The notes under the pieces are model-generated. The model was not told where the DNA came from. It did no database searches and worked only from the letters and a program-made list of their open reading frames with translations. Positions 26,038-36,300 of a stretch of 45,848 nt of DNA are shown piece by piece. A program made the translations under genes and the position numbers. Source of the stretch: Spirochaetales bacterium (GTDB taxonomy: Bacteria > Spirochaetota > Spirochaetia > SZUA-6 > JAFGRV01); the NCBI GenBank assembly GCA_016937215.1, contig JAFGWI010000272.1:1-45848 (forward strand), in the 5' to 3' direction. The first letter of the stretch is position 1; every line of letters begins with the position of its first letter.

Positions 26038-27945
26038 ATGAACCCCGAATTAATTTTATCAAAAATAAACTCACCACATGATATAAAGAAGCTGAATAAA
26101 AACCAGTTAAAAAATTTGGCTAAAGAAATCCGATCCTATATAATCGATGTCATCAGCCAAACCGGAGGGCATTTGGCTTCCAATTTAGGCGCCATTGAAT
26201 TAACATTGGCCCTGCATTATGTCTTTAATTCACCGGAGGATAAAATCATATGGGATGTGGGGCATCAATGCTACACACACAAAATCATCACAGGACGGCG
26301 CGATCAGCTAAAAAATATCAGGAAAAAAAACGGCATTAGCGGTTTTCCCAAACAAAAGGAAAGCCCCCATGATATTTTTGACACAGGCCATTCTTCCACA
26401 TCCATTTCAGCAGCACTGGGTTTAAAAATCGGACAAAATATTCTGCAAAATAATCACAAGGTGATCGCTGTTATTGGAGACGGCTCATTAACAGGAGGCA
26501 TGGCTTTTGAAGCCCTGAATCATGCCGGGCATCTGGGAAAACACTTAATCGTAATCATCAACGACAATGGCATGTCCATTAGTAAAAACGTAGGTGCTCT
26601 CTCAGCCATGCTGACCAATCTGACAGCTACCCGGTCCTATCAGTTATTTCGCCGCAACTTTGACAGAGTCATAAAAAAAATTATGGGCAATACTTTCCTG
26701 AAACTGATTAACCGCATCAAGAAAATGTTTAAAGCATTGGTTTTAGATACAAACCTCTTTGCTGACCTGGGTTTTGAGTATATTGGACCGGTTAATGGCC
26801 ACAATATAAATGATCTTATCATCGCCTTTGAACACATTCATAATTTTGACAAACCCGTTGTTATTCATGTAAATACCCAGAAAGGCAAAGGTTATCACTT
26901 TGCCGAAAACGACCCTACCAGCTTTCATGGTGTTGGCGCCTTTTCAGTTATTGACGGCAAACTGGAACCAAAAACATCACTGAGTTTCACCGAGGCCTTT
27001 TCACAGAGTCTCTTAAACCAGGCCAAGGCCAATAAAAAAATCTGCGCCATCACCGCAGCCATGGCTTCGGGCACAGGATTGACAAATTTTGAACAGCATT
27101 TTCCAAAACGTTTTTTCGATGTTGGCATTACCGAACAGCACGCCATTACTTTTTCAGCCGGATTAGCCAAAGCCGGATTAAAGCCTGTGGTTGCCATATA
27201 TTCCACTTTTATGCAAAGAGCTGTTGACCAGGTTATTCACGATGTGGCGCTTCAAAAACTGCCTGTTATTATCGTCATGGACAGGGCCGGTATTGTTGGC
27301 GCTGACGGCGAAACCCATCACGGGCTTTTTGACATTGCTCTTTTCAGAGCAGTGCCAGATACCATTTTCCTTTCGCCGGGAAATGCCATTGAAATGGATT
27401 TGATGCTTGATTACGCTTTAAAACAGAATCTTCCTGTTCTGATGCGATATCCAAGAGCAAACTGCATTGAAGATATACCTCATACAGCCGATAACATCGA
27501 AGAGGGCAAAGGGGTTTTCATCCAGCACAATCAAAATAGGATTCTGGTCATGACCCTGGGAACCACACTGGAACAAACAACAAAATTATCTCATCTCCTG
27601 GCTTTGGATGAAATTAAAATCGATATTTACAATATGCGCTTCATCAATCCGATTGATGAAAATTACCTGCTTTCCATTTTAAAATCCTACGATCAAATCT
27701 ACTTTATTGAAGAAGGCTACGCGCAAGGAGGATTGGGTGAATATATCTCAAGCTTTATCGCGCGAAACAATCTTCCTGTTTTTTTTCATTATTTTGCTTT
27801 TCCGTCACAGTTTATTGAACATGCTTCACGCGAAGAAATCTTTGAAGAATACGGCATGAGCCCAAGTCAAATGGCAATGTGTATTAAGGAAAATTCTAAA
27901 TATCACAATAGCTGGAAAGTCATCAAAAGGTCAGAACCATCATGA
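26038..27945 (+). CDS. dxs: 1-deoxy-D-xylulose-5-phosphate synthase
   Basis: This 635-aa thiamin-diphosphate enzyme condenses pyruvate and glyceraldehyde-3-phosphate, the first step of the MEP isoprenoid pathway. The TPP-binding region GDGSLTGGMAFEALNHAG lies near residues 148-165. Also present are DTGHSSTSISAALG (about 117-130), VTEQHA-like GITEQHAITFSAGLAKAG in the central domain and DRAGIVGADGETHHGLFDI (about 418-436). The C-terminal transketolase domain has FIEEGYAQGGLG. Length and order match the family. CCAGGAAA sits before the ATG. The gene opens the isoprenoid/carotenoid region and converges on the glycosyltransferase with 3 bp between stops. Confidence 0.97.
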   Translation: MNPELILSKINSPHDIKKLNKNQLKNLAKEIRSYIIDVISQTGGHLASNLGAIELTLALHYVFNSPEDKIIWDVGHQCYTHKIITGRRDQLKNIRKKNGISGFPKQKESPHDIFDTGHSSTSISAALGLKIGQNILQNNHKVIAVIGDGSLTGGMAFEALNHAGHLGKHLIVIINDNGMSISKNVGALSAMLTNLTATRSYQLFRRNFDRVIKKIMGNTFLKLINRIKKMFKALVLDTNLFADLGFEYIGPVNGHNINDLIIAFEHIHNFDKPVVIHVNTQKGKGYHFAENDPTSFHGVGAFSVIDGKLEPKTSLSFTEAFSQSLLNQAKANKKICAITAAMASGTGLTNFEQHFPKRFFDVGITEQHAITFSAGLAKAGLKPVVAIYSTFMQRAVDQVIHDVALQKLPVIIVMDRAGIVGADGETHHGLFDIALFRAVPDTIFLSPGNAIEMDLMLDYALKQNLPVLMRYPRANCIEDIPHTADNIEEGKGVFIQHNQNRILVMTLGTTLEQTTKLSHLLALDEIKIDIYNMRFINPIDENYLLSILKSYDQIYFIEEGYAQGGLGEYISSFIARNNLPVFFHYFAFPSQFIEHASREEIFEEYGMSPSQMAMCIKENSKYHNSWKVIKRSEPS

Positions 27946-27948
27946 TTT

Positions 27949-29067
27949 TTAATCCGGAGAATTGATATAGCGATTTTTCCACAAAAAGGGTTTTTGCATG
28001 GCCAACATTAAGGTCGATTGAATATAGATGTATAAAAAATAAAGGGCCATCGCCAAAAAAAACAGGGCTTCAGGCAAATTCAGATTGCCTATTCGTCGGG
28101 AAAGTATCCAGAACTGCAAGGTGAAAAGAAAATAATTCAATACCGATATTCCCAGAAACAGCTTGCCAGCCCACAGGCCGGCATACACAAATGACAATGG
28201 GATCAGCAATTGAGCTGTTATCCAGAATATCAGTAAAAACAAAGTAAAGCCCTTTGTTTTTCTGGCTCCTATTCCAATATTTTTTTTCCACCCCAACGAC
28301 ATTTCTTTTATCCCTCCGGGATACATCCTGAATTCCACTATTCCCCTGCCGATAATGGTGAAAATATCAATTTTATTTTTGGTAAACTCCTGACCAATGG
28401 CCAAATCCTCAACAATCTTGTTTTTAACAGATTCGTGTCCATTAATCGCGAAATAATCATGGCGGGAACAGAAGAAGCAAGGGCCGAATAATCCGTTTTG
28501 TTTTTTAGCAGAGTGATTAAAAATTGATCCTTCTTCACCGGCAAGGGTAATCAAGTTAAAATAAATCGAGGCTTTTTCAGCTAGCTTTATCATTCGGTGA
28601 TACGGAAACACTGTAACCACACCTTTATAGGGAAAACAAGCAGAAAATATTTTTTCCAAACCCTTGTTAACAAACCAGACATCAGCATCAAGAAATAAAA
28701 AATAGTCCCCGGTCGCGAATTTTGCCCCTTGCCACAAAGCCCAGGTTTTTCCAACCCAGTCTGCCGGCTTAGGCGGTATTGAATAAACCTTGAAACCAGC
28801 AGCCTTTATAAGCTCAGCTGTTCCATCATCGGAATCATCGTCAATAAAAAGTATTTCCCATATAGTCAAACCCTGTTGCTTTAGGGTTTCCAGCAAAGCC
28901 GCAATGCGATACTCTTCGTTTCGAACAGGAATAATAATAGATACTTTTTGGTTTGAATAGCTGCCTTTTCTTATCAGAGTCCTAGGCCACAGGAGTTTTC
29001 CAAGAATAATCCAACCGGAAAAAAAGCCAAGAATAATTAAAATTTCGTTTAGAGTAAATAATTCCAT
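27949..29067 (-). CDS. Membrane glycosyltransferase, family 2, CruC/CrtQ-like
   Basis: This 372-aa GT2 protein has an N-terminal helix (about 5-25). The GT-A domain begins VSIIIPVRNEEYRI and has IDDDSDDGT and the DxD in FLDADVWF. Three or four C-terminal helices follow. This layout resembles carotenoid glycosyltransferases such as CruC and staphylococcal CrtQ, which glucosylate the hydroxyl or carboxyl end of a carotenoid. The neighbours support that use: an acyltransferase diverges from it and phytoene synthase and CruF lie 2-4 kb away. The start is either ATG 29067 (used) or TTG 29073; neither has a strong ribosome-binding site. Confidence 0.75.
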   Translation of the reverse strand: MELFTLNEILIILGFFSGWIILGKLLWPRTLIRKGSYSNQKVSIIIPVRNEEYRIAALLETLKQQGLTIWEILFIDDDSDDGTAELIKAAGFKVYSIPPKPADWVGKTWALWQGAKFATGDYFLFLDADVWFVNKGLEKIFSACFPYKGVVTVFPYHRMIKLAEKASIYFNLITLAGEEGSIFNHSAKKQNGLFGPCFFCSRHDYFAINGHESVKNKIVEDLAIGQEFTKNKIDIFTIIGRGIVEFRMYPGGIKEMSLGWKKNIGIGARKTKGFTLFLLIFWITAQLLIPLSFVYAGLWAGKLFLGISVLNYFLFTLQFWILSRRIGNLNLPEALFFLAMALYFLYIYIQSTLMLAMQKPFLWKNRYINSPD

Positions 29068-29162
29068 AATCAATCGTCTTATTGTATCTTACTTTGAATA
29101 AAAAAAATAGTCTAAATTAATGGATATGACAAGTGATTCGCCATTTAATATTTTCAAAAAGC

Positions 29163-29192
29163 TTGCAAAGCTTAAAATTTTTGTAATATAAT
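29163..29192 (+). promoter_or_regulatory. Promoter for the acyltransferase gene
   Basis: TTGCAA (29163-29168) and a perfect TATAAT (29187-29192) are 18 bp apart, about 75 bp before the ATG at 29267, in the divergent gap between glycosyltransferase and acyltransferase. Confidence 0.55.
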
Positions 29193-29266
29193 CATTTAAT
29201 TACCGGAAAAAAAACAATATTTCACCGGAAACAAACCCCGAATATTAAAGAAGATTTGAATTAAAA

Positions 29267-29944
29267 ATGATCAAAGCGCGACACACCCAATGGGCACAAA
29301 TTATTTTTGATAATTACATCAACAAACTATTAAAAAAAAATTTCAGCCATTTTTATCTGACAAAAAATTTAGCCCACTTTCAAGAGAACACTTCCTATCT
29401 CATTACACCCAATCATATCAGCTGGTGGGATGGTTTCTTTGTGTATCCCCTTTTTAAAAAGTGGCTCCATAAAAAAGCTCACCTTGTCATGTTGGAAAGT
29501 CAACTAACGCAATACTGGTACTTCCGCCATATCGGCGCTTTTTCAATCAATCCAGGAGACAGAAACAGCGTAAAAGAGAGTCTGAATTACAGCTTAGAAA
29601 TTCTGGCCAAAAAGGATAACTTTTTAGTTTTATATCCTCAAGGAAAAATCGAAAGCCTTTTAAATGATTCATTTGAATTACACAATGGGGGCCTTCGATA
29701 TATAAGCCGTAACATCGACTGCCATGTGTTTATTGTCGGTTTTTGTATCAATTACCATAATGAAATGAAACCGGAAATCATCATGCACCCCGGCCCCATA
29801 CTAACAACTAGCCAAATTCGAGAAAATCATTCATTATACCAGGAAGCATTTCACGATACAATTAATCAGCTTAAAGCCAAGGTGGCCAAAAGGGAATTTA
29901 TTACAGATATTTTTCCGAATTTAAAAAAACCTAAACCTTCCTAA
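29267..29944 (+). CDS. 1-acyl-glycerol-phosphate-type acyltransferase, CruD-like
   Basis: This 225-aa PlsC-family protein has the catalytic NHISWWD motif (HX4D) at about residues 49-55. Later it has LVLYPQGKIE, equivalent to the FPEGTRS block, near 123-132. Family members move acyl groups from acyl-CoA or acyl-ACP to an OH. Here, beside a CruC-like transferase and carotenoid genes, the likely acceptor is the sugar of a carotenoid glucoside, as described for CruD in green sulfur bacteria; lysophospholipid is the alternative. It overlaps tail-to-tail with the polyprenyl synthase gene by 14 bp. Confidence 0.75.
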   Translation: MIKARHTQWAQIIFDNYINKLLKKNFSHFYLTKNLAHFQENTSYLITPNHISWWDGFFVYPLFKKWLHKKAHLVMLESQLTQYWYFRHIGAFSINPGDRNSVKESLNYSLEILAKKDNFLVLYPQGKIESLLNDSFELHNGGLRYISRNIDCHVFIVGFCINYHNEMKPEIIMHPGPILTTSQIRENHSLYQEAFHDTINQLKAKVAKREFITDIFPNLKKPKPS

Positions 29945-31004
29945 GGCGATTATACTCGATCAATTGGATAAAAATATCTTTTGCCTTGGAATTTCTAATG
30001 TTCAGCTTATCCAGATGATGATATACAGTCTCGTTCTTCAAATTAATGATGGATTCCATTTTCTCCTGAATACCGTATTTATTCAATAATTCAAGAGTCC
30101 ATAATAAATCGGACTCATTCAAATCGCCTTTCCCGAAAAACGCATTAAAGCGCTGGCTTTCCGATGGGATGATCTCCTTTAAAAGATACTCAATAAACAG
30201 AGTGTATTTGCCCGATCGAAGATCCGAACCTTGGGGTTTTCCGGTTTTTGACTGATTCTGGTAAAGATCCAGCTCATCATCTTTAATCTGAAAAACAACG
30301 CCCAAATTTTCACCGATTGTCACAAGGGAGTTCATATCATTCTCCGACGCTTCAGCCTGTAATGCTCCCAGCCAAAGGGGCAAAGAAAAGGTATAGCGCC
30401 CTGTTTTATAGGTATAAAGTTTTAATATATCCTTCTGATCAGGTGATTCACCGGACGCCCCCCAATAAACATCCATCATCTGGGCCAGTCCTACAGTAGC
30501 CAGCTCCTGAGATAGAAATTCGATCAAACGGTTTTTCCGAAACAAATCAATATTCAGCATGGAAATTATCTGAAAAGCAAAAAAATAAGCAATATCTCCC
30601 ACACAAATTCCAAAGGCTTCTCCGGTATGGTAGGAATCATTCACCTTGTTCTGATCAAAAACCTTCTTGTATTGAAAAAAAAGGGAATCCTTCCCTCGCC
30701 GGCTTACATCGCGATCCATAATATCGTCATGGATTAAAAGCCCAGACTGTATCAGCTCCATCAAGGCAGCTGTTTTTACCACATCCTCTGGAATTGTATC
30801 GTCATCATCTTTTTGATACAAAGAATATGCCAAACTAACCAAAGCCCCCCGGATCATTTTGCCATTAATAGAGAAATCAAAGAGCCGTTGACACAAATCT
30901 TTTCCCCAGGAATCTATGGCCAAGCATTGATTCTCTTTTTCCAATAAAAATTTTTCCAAAAACGCTGAAATTAATCGTTTTTGTTCTGCTAAAAATAGTT
31001 TCAT
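29931..31004 (-). CDS. Polyprenyl (probably geranylgeranyl) diphosphate synthase
   Basis: This 357-aa trans-isoprenyl diphosphate synthase has the first Asp-rich motif DDIMD at 93-97 (in GLLIHDDIMDRD) and the second, DDELD, at 242-246. Both bind Mg-diphosphate. It condenses IPP with allylic diphosphates. The clustering with phytoene synthase and cruF argues for GGPP (C20) as product, i.e. crtE. The chain is longer than many GGPP synthases by about 50 residues, with a C-terminal helical extension. GAGAG precedes the ATG and the cruF stop is 10 bp upstream, so crtB-cruF-crtE is one operon. Confidence 0.87.
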   Translation of the reverse strand: MKLFLAEQKRLISAFLEKFLLEKENQCLAIDSWGKDLCQRLFDFSINGKMIRGALVSLAYSLYQKDDDDTIPEDVVKTAALMELIQSGLLIHDDIMDRDVSRRGKDSLFFQYKKVFDQNKVNDSYHTGEAFGICVGDIAYFFAFQIISMLNIDLFRKNRLIEFLSQELATVGLAQMMDVYWGASGESPDQKDILKLYTYKTGRYTFSLPLWLGALQAEASENDMNSLVTIGENLGVVFQIKDDELDLYQNQSKTGKPQGSDLRSGKYTLFIEYLLKEIIPSESQRFNAFFGKGDLNESDLLWTLELLNKYGIQEKMESIINLKNETVYHHLDKLNIRNSKAKDIFIQLIEYNRLRKV

Positions 31005-31014
31005 ACACTCTCTT

Positions 31015-31689
31015 TTATAACACTAAATATCCGATACGCAAAGCAATAAAAAAAACACATTGAAAGGCGACATAATAGCAAGGAAAGTTCTTGCCGCTTT
31101 CATGCTCTGTCCGCACAAAAGCTAAGTAAAAAAAACTAAAAACAAGGGCAATCATAAACCAGGCTAAATAATTTTGTAATGGAATTATGCCATTATCCCA
31201 TGTCCAATAACCGAGATTCACAGCAACCGGTTCCATGATAAAATCAAAACCAAGCGATAAAATAGCTGCCGTAAGCGCTCTTAGAACAGGATTTTTAAAG
31301 AGAAATATGGAAAATTGCAAAAATCCCAATATCACAACAACCCAGTTCAGACCAATGACCAAAGGCACCTCAAAAAACTTATAGCCCAGAACCTCGCCAT
31401 AATAATAGCTGCCAAAAACCATAGAAGTCGCGACACCTACTATTTCTAATACCAGGGTCATGACAAAACAAAGTGCCAACCAAATTAAAAAACGTGGTTT
31501 AGACCAAAGCCCGCTCATAAACAGGGACAAAAAACCAAAGAAAAAAAGAACAAAGGGAGTTAGCCATTTCATCGTCTCAAGAGTCCAGGGAATTATATGT
31601 AAAATGATCCCCACAACATAAAAAAAGGCAACATTAATGATAAGAAAGTTATTGTATTTTTGTGCTTTTGAAAAAAGAACCTGAATCAT
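31015..31689 (-). CDS. cruF: CruF-like carotenoid hydratase (DUF422)
   Basis: The product (224 aa from this start) has about seven membrane helices and DUF422 blocks: YYYGEVLGYKFFEVPLVIGLNW in the middle and FIMEPVAVNLGYWTWDN...PLQNYLAWF later. CruF adds water to the psi end of a carotenoid (1',2'-hydratase), giving the hydroxyl that a glycosyltransferase can modify. Start choice: an ATG at 31689 overlaps the crtB stop as ATGA and gives tight coupling. A longer frame from 31731 (238 aa) would overlap crtB by 46 bp. I favour 31689. The position between crtB and crtE fits a carotenoid operon. Confidence 0.85.
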   Translation of the reverse strand: MIQVLFSKAQKYNNFLIINVAFFYVVGIILHIIPWTLETMKWLTPFVLFFFGFLSLFMSGLWSKPRFLIWLALCFVMTLVLEIVGVATSMVFGSYYYGEVLGYKFFEVPLVIGLNWVVVILGFLQFSIFLFKNPVLRALTAAILSLGFDFIMEPVAVNLGYWTWDNGIIPLQNYLAWFMIALVFSFFYLAFVRTEHESGKNFPCYYVAFQCVFFIALRIGYLVL

Positions 31690-32504
31690 AGGCCGATAAA
31701 ATGCTTTATAAATTCCAGTAAAATTCGCCATTTCGCTGGTTTGACCTTGCGTTCATAGACAATCATGGGATTTTTTTTTATCTGATTTGCCGACCAGAGA
31801 TACATAGCTGCCGCGGTTTTTACTGGAATTAAATATTTCCTTGGAATGAATGAATACCCCTTTTCCGCCTCGCTTTGCCAGTTCTCATAAAATTCAATCT
31901 GCATTCGATGAAAGGCCCGGAACTCATCTTCATGCCCAAGAACATAGTCAAATTCAAGGCTTTTCAATGGTGTATTCTCCAAAGGCAGATACCGCCGCCC
32001 AAAGGATAAATCCTCCTTGATATCGCGAATAAAATTAATATACTGCATCGCCCGACCCTGCATCTGAGCATGATAATAACTTTCCTTTGGCAGCTCCATA
32101 ATTGACGCCATAAATAGACCAATCACCTCGGCTGAACCATAAATATATTCAAGAATTTCACTAAGGCTATTATACTCATTTTTTGTTAAATCCAGTTCCA
32201 TGGAATGGAGAAAGGCTTCGACCCATTGCAAATCAAAATCATATTTTTCACATAGCCGCATAAAGCTGTCAACAATAAAATCCCCTGATTGTTTCCCCTC
32301 TTTTGCTTTTAAATAGGCATTTTTAAAAACATAAAAACCCTGAACATCCTGAGGCGAGGCATCAACAAAATCATCAGCTTTACGCACAAAACCGTAAAGC
32401 ACAAAAACGTCCTCACGCTTGTTTTTAGGGAAGAAACGAGACGAATTAAAATAGGTTTTACTACCGTGTTTAAATATTTTATAATGTAATTTGCTTATTG
32501 CCAT
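31686..32504 (-). CDS. crtB: Phytoene synthase
   Basis: This 272-aa squalene/phytoene synthase family protein has the two Asp motifs DDFVD (44-48) and DIKED (161-165, in INFIRDIKEDLSFGRRYLP). The blocks VLYGFVRKADDFVD and AEVIGLFM are characteristic. It joins two GGPP head to head into phytoene; C40 use is supported by the adjacent polyprenyl synthase and CruF. No desaturase (crtI or crtP) is in the window, so the pathway must continue elsewhere. The first gene of a crtB-cruF-crtE operon; AAGAG lies just before the ATG. Confidence 0.9.
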   Translation of the reverse strand: MAISKLHYKIFKHGSKTYFNSSRFFPKNKREDVFVLYGFVRKADDFVDASPQDVQGFYVFKNAYLKAKEGKQSGDFIVDSFMRLCEKYDFDLQWVEAFLHSMELDLTKNEYNSLSEILEYIYGSAEVIGLFMASIMELPKESYYHAQMQGRAMQYINFIRDIKEDLSFGRRYLPLENTPLKSLEFDYVLGHEDEFRAFHRMQIEFYENWQSEAEKGYSFIPRKYLIPVKTAAAMYLWSANQIKKNPMIVYERKVKPAKWRILLEFIKHFIGL

Positions 32505-32566
32505 AAAACTCTTAAAAAAATAACCAGCACCTTGTTTTTAGTCAATATCCATGATAAAAAGAAAAA

Positions 32567-33232
32567 ATGAAAAGCAAAGCAATATACTCTTATATAATAA
32601 AAATCATTTTTCTGCAAATATTTTTTTTACTCAGCTTTTCTCATTATCTGACCGCAGGAGACAACAAGGTGAATGTCATACTTAGTCCCGAAGGAATAAG
32701 CTATTACCTGCTCCAAGCAGAGGATCCCCTTTATGAAAATATTCTCCAGGCTGAAAATTTACCAAGGGGCAACATCAATACTGTCAAAGGAATACTCTAC
32801 CTTTTCAAGTACCTCCGGACAGAAAACAATCGCGATGCCAACCAGGCTCATCAGTATTTATTAAAAGCCAGCGGCACATTCAGCCTCACGCCCTTATTCA
32901 AATCCCTTTTGGGAATGTCCTATGCCATGCAAGCTAAAATCAAAACCATATTCGGTTTGGACGATTTAAATAAAATGCGGGTAATTCTAAAGGAAATTCC
33001 TGAAGATCCGGTTCACTGGCAAACCCGTTTTTTCAGGGCAAAAGCTGCCTATAATGTCGGCATGGCCCTTCCTGACATTTTTTTCATCGCAGAGGCCAAA
33101 CACGAGGCTATCGAAATGGGCTTAAAGGACCTTCAATTTCTCCTCCACGCCTCTGAGTGCGGAACAATGAACATTCCCGTTGAAGTCATTAATACCGTTA
33201 AGAAGAGCTTAGACAAATCAAATACCCCCTAA
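32567..33232 (+). CDS. Exported helical protein of unknown function
   Basis: I cannot name this 221-aa product. It has an N-terminal signal or anchor (about 8-30). The mature part appears fully helical with weak TPR-like periodicity (GILYLFKYLRTENNRDANQAHQYL, LFKSLLGMSYAMQAK, RFFRAKAAYNVG). It diverges from crtB with a 62-bp gap that must hold both promoters. It converges on the SNF2 gene. A role in the carotenoid locus is possible only by position. Confidence 0.65.
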   Translation: MKSKAIYSYIIKIIFLQIFFLLSFSHYLTAGDNKVNVILSPEGISYYLLQAEDPLYENILQAENLPRGNINTVKGILYLFKYLRTENNRDANQAHQYLLKASGTFSLTPLFKSLLGMSYAMQAKIKTIFGLDDLNKMRVILKEIPEDPVHWQTRFFRAKAAYNVGMALPDIFFIAEAKHEAIEMGLKDLQFLLHASECGTMNIPVEVINTVKKSLDKSNTP

Positions 33233-33246
33233 AAAGCCTGCATCTG

Positions 33247-33289
33247 GTCAGAATTGCCTGGCTTTTAATGATCAACAGGCAATTCTGAC
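33247..33289. terminator. Strong hairpin between convergent genes
   Basis: GTCAGAATTGCCTG (33247-33260) pairs perfectly with CAGGCAATTCTGAC (33276-33289); 14 bp, loop 15 nt. It lies 15 bp after the stop of the exported-protein gene and about 70 bp past the SNF2 stop on the other strand. T tracts are poor, so the call is moderate. Confidence 0.5.
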
Positions 33290-33356
33290 AATAGGGCGAC
33301 TAAGAAATACTTTGTCACAAATCCATATCGCTGGCATATGGCAAGGCCCCAAGCCA

Positions 33357-36300
33357 TCAATCAAAAAGATTCAGTATATCTTCTTCATTCAGTTGCTTGA
33401 ACATCCGGGAATCTTCACTGATCAATTTCCCCACAAGCTCGTTTTTTCTTTCCTGTAATAACAGTACTTTTTCTTCTATTGTATTTTCAGTAATGATTTT
33501 GTAAACCGTCACTTTTTTAGTTTGCCCGATTCGATGACTGCGATCGATGGCCTGCTTCTCAGTTGCCGGATTCCACCAGGGATCAAAGAGAATCACATAA
33601 TCGGCAGAGGTTAAATTTATCCCAAGACCTCCGGCTTTCAGACTTAGTAAAAAAACAGGAATTTCTGAGTTTTCCTGAAAGGATTCAATTTCCTTATGGC
33701 GCCACCGGGTTGATCCGTCGAGATAGGAATACCGGATATTGCGCTCCCCCAGATAAAGACTGATTTCCTTAAGCACAGTGACGAACTGGGAAAAAATCAA
33801 CACTTTGTGTTTTTCCTGAATAATCTCATCAAGAAGGTCTTTTAATAGCTCCAGTTTCGACGATTCAATATTAGCGTATTTTTCATCGACCACCTTAGGA
33901 AGAATGGCCATCTGCCTTAAGCGCAAAAGGGCCTCAAAAATTTCGGTATGTGATTTTTCCATACCCTTATCCTTAAAGGCTTCCTGAATCCGGTTTTTAT
34001 AATAGGCTTTAACATCAAGATAAGCCTGCTCATGAAGATGGCTCATTTCACAATAGGTTACCAGAATTTCCTTGTCCGGAAGATCTTTTAGAACATCATT
34101 TTTTGTTCTACGCAAAACAAAGGGATAAATCTTTCGCCTTAGCTTTTCAGCTATATCTTTGTTTTCATCTTCTTCTATGGGCTGAGCATATTCATGGCGA
34201 AAGTGCCGAATGGTTCCAAGCATACCAGGATTCAAAAATTCCATTTGTGTCCATAATTCCAAAGTGTTATTTTCTACCGGCGTACCTGTTAATGTAATTC
34301 GCTGCTTTGCTCTGATTCGTCTTACAGCACGAAAGGTTTTAGTAAAGGAGTTTTTAATCATTTGCGATTCATCAAGAACCATGCAGGAGAACTCAAATTT
34401 TTCAAAAATTTCAAAGTCATTTCGCAGGGTGGAATAACTGACCAAGATCAAATCAAAACCTTTAAAATAATCTTGATCCTTAATCCGATTGGTACCAGCA
34501 TGACGCAGAACGGAAAAATCAGGCGTATACTTGGCAATTTCTTTTTCCCAGTTCGCCATGGTCGTCACTGGAACCACGATTAAAACCAAATCCAGTTTAT
34601 TTTCTTCTTTTAGTTTCTGTAAAAACGCAAGGGTCTGCACGGTTTTACCCAAGCCCATTTCATCGGCTAGACAGCCGCCGAATTGACTTTGATGCAGGAA
34701 ATGAAGCCATCTATATCCAGCTACCTGATATCCACGCAGCTGCCCCTTAAAGTTTTCCGGCAATGGATATTCTTCAATCGATTGATGGTCCTTCAGTTTT
34801 CGAAAAACACTTATAAGCTGATTAAGATCGATTTGAGGATCCACCTCTAAATCCTGAGCCAAGTCTTCAAGGGCAGGTAAATTAAACCGGGATAGCCTTA
34901 GCTTTTGATCGTTTTTATCGCATTCCTGACAAAGTCGCTTGATTTTTTCCAGATCTCCTCGTTTTAAAAGAATATACTGGTTTTTATAATTCAAAATACC
35001 CTTTTCCAAATCCTTTGTAATTTCAAGAACATGGGATTCACCATTTTCATCTATATATTTTAAATCCACATCAAACCAATTTATTCCTTTTGATAAACCT
35101 ATGGAAATTTTCCCAAAGCCCCTGTTAATATTTTTCTCTTTACCCATGCGGACCATAAAGCCTTTATCCAGAAGCTGATCACCGAAGCGTATTAGAAAAT
35201 CCGGAATTGTCATTTGTAATATTAATGTATCTGAACTGGTTCCAGAATAAGATTCAGGAGCAATATACTTTTCAAAAATGTTATGCAGGTATGAAATAAT
35301 CTTTTTTTCCTGTTTCCTGTTTCGTCTGATCACCGTTTGAATGGAATCCTGCCTGTCGTAGTACAGATATTCTTCTTTTTCAGCCTGGTTTATTTCCTTA
35401 CCGGAATAATAAAAATTTGTTATAATTTGAACAAAGTCGTAGGCTCCTCGGCTTAATTCCATAAATAAAATCGGATAAGGATAGGTTATGCGTATTTTTT
35501 GGGGAGGAGGAATAATATCAACAACTTTATTCAAATGATCTTTAACATAGCCAATGAGTTGAATAATATCAGAATAGGTAAAAGGTTGGCGCTGTTTAAA
35601 AAGCTGATGAATAAAATAGGATAGCTCAGGATCATTTTCCTTGTAAAAAAGCGAACCATCTTCAAACAATATTAAAATAATGTCTTCACAGGAATATATC
35701 CAAGACCTTATCTTATGAGAATGGGAAAAACTTGTATTATCCGATAAAAATGACACATAAGGCCGAAAATAGTATTTATCAAAAAAAACATCCTCAAAGT
35801 GAAATTCAATTTTTATTTTAGTGAAGAGTTGCAGCTTCACGGGAATCTGTTTGTAATCATAAATAAAATACAGTAACGGATTTTCCAGCTTTTTAAAAAA
35901 GCCAAAAAAATTAATAAAATCATCTTTTTTTTCACGCTTTCTGAGAATGGCGGAAACAAGCTCTGCCGAAAGGGAATCGCTTTCCTCGAAAACTTGCCTG
36001 TTCACATAATTATAGATACTCCCGTAGGATTCATTTTTTTTCTTGAACTGCATACCCAAGGAGAGTTCAAAACGATTATCATCCAGTTCTTCAACCACTC
36101 TAAGTTTAAAAACCTGGCGCCAGATTCTTCCATCATTTTTTTTAGAATCAAAACGAGCATGACCAGCCAGATTATTTAATAAATGATAAATTTCAACCGA
36201 AGGCTCTTCATCAGTATTCAAAACAATAATTTTATCATTTTTTTCCTTTTCAGTGGTGATGATCATCGGCCCTTTGATATCAACAGCACCCCGTTCAGAT

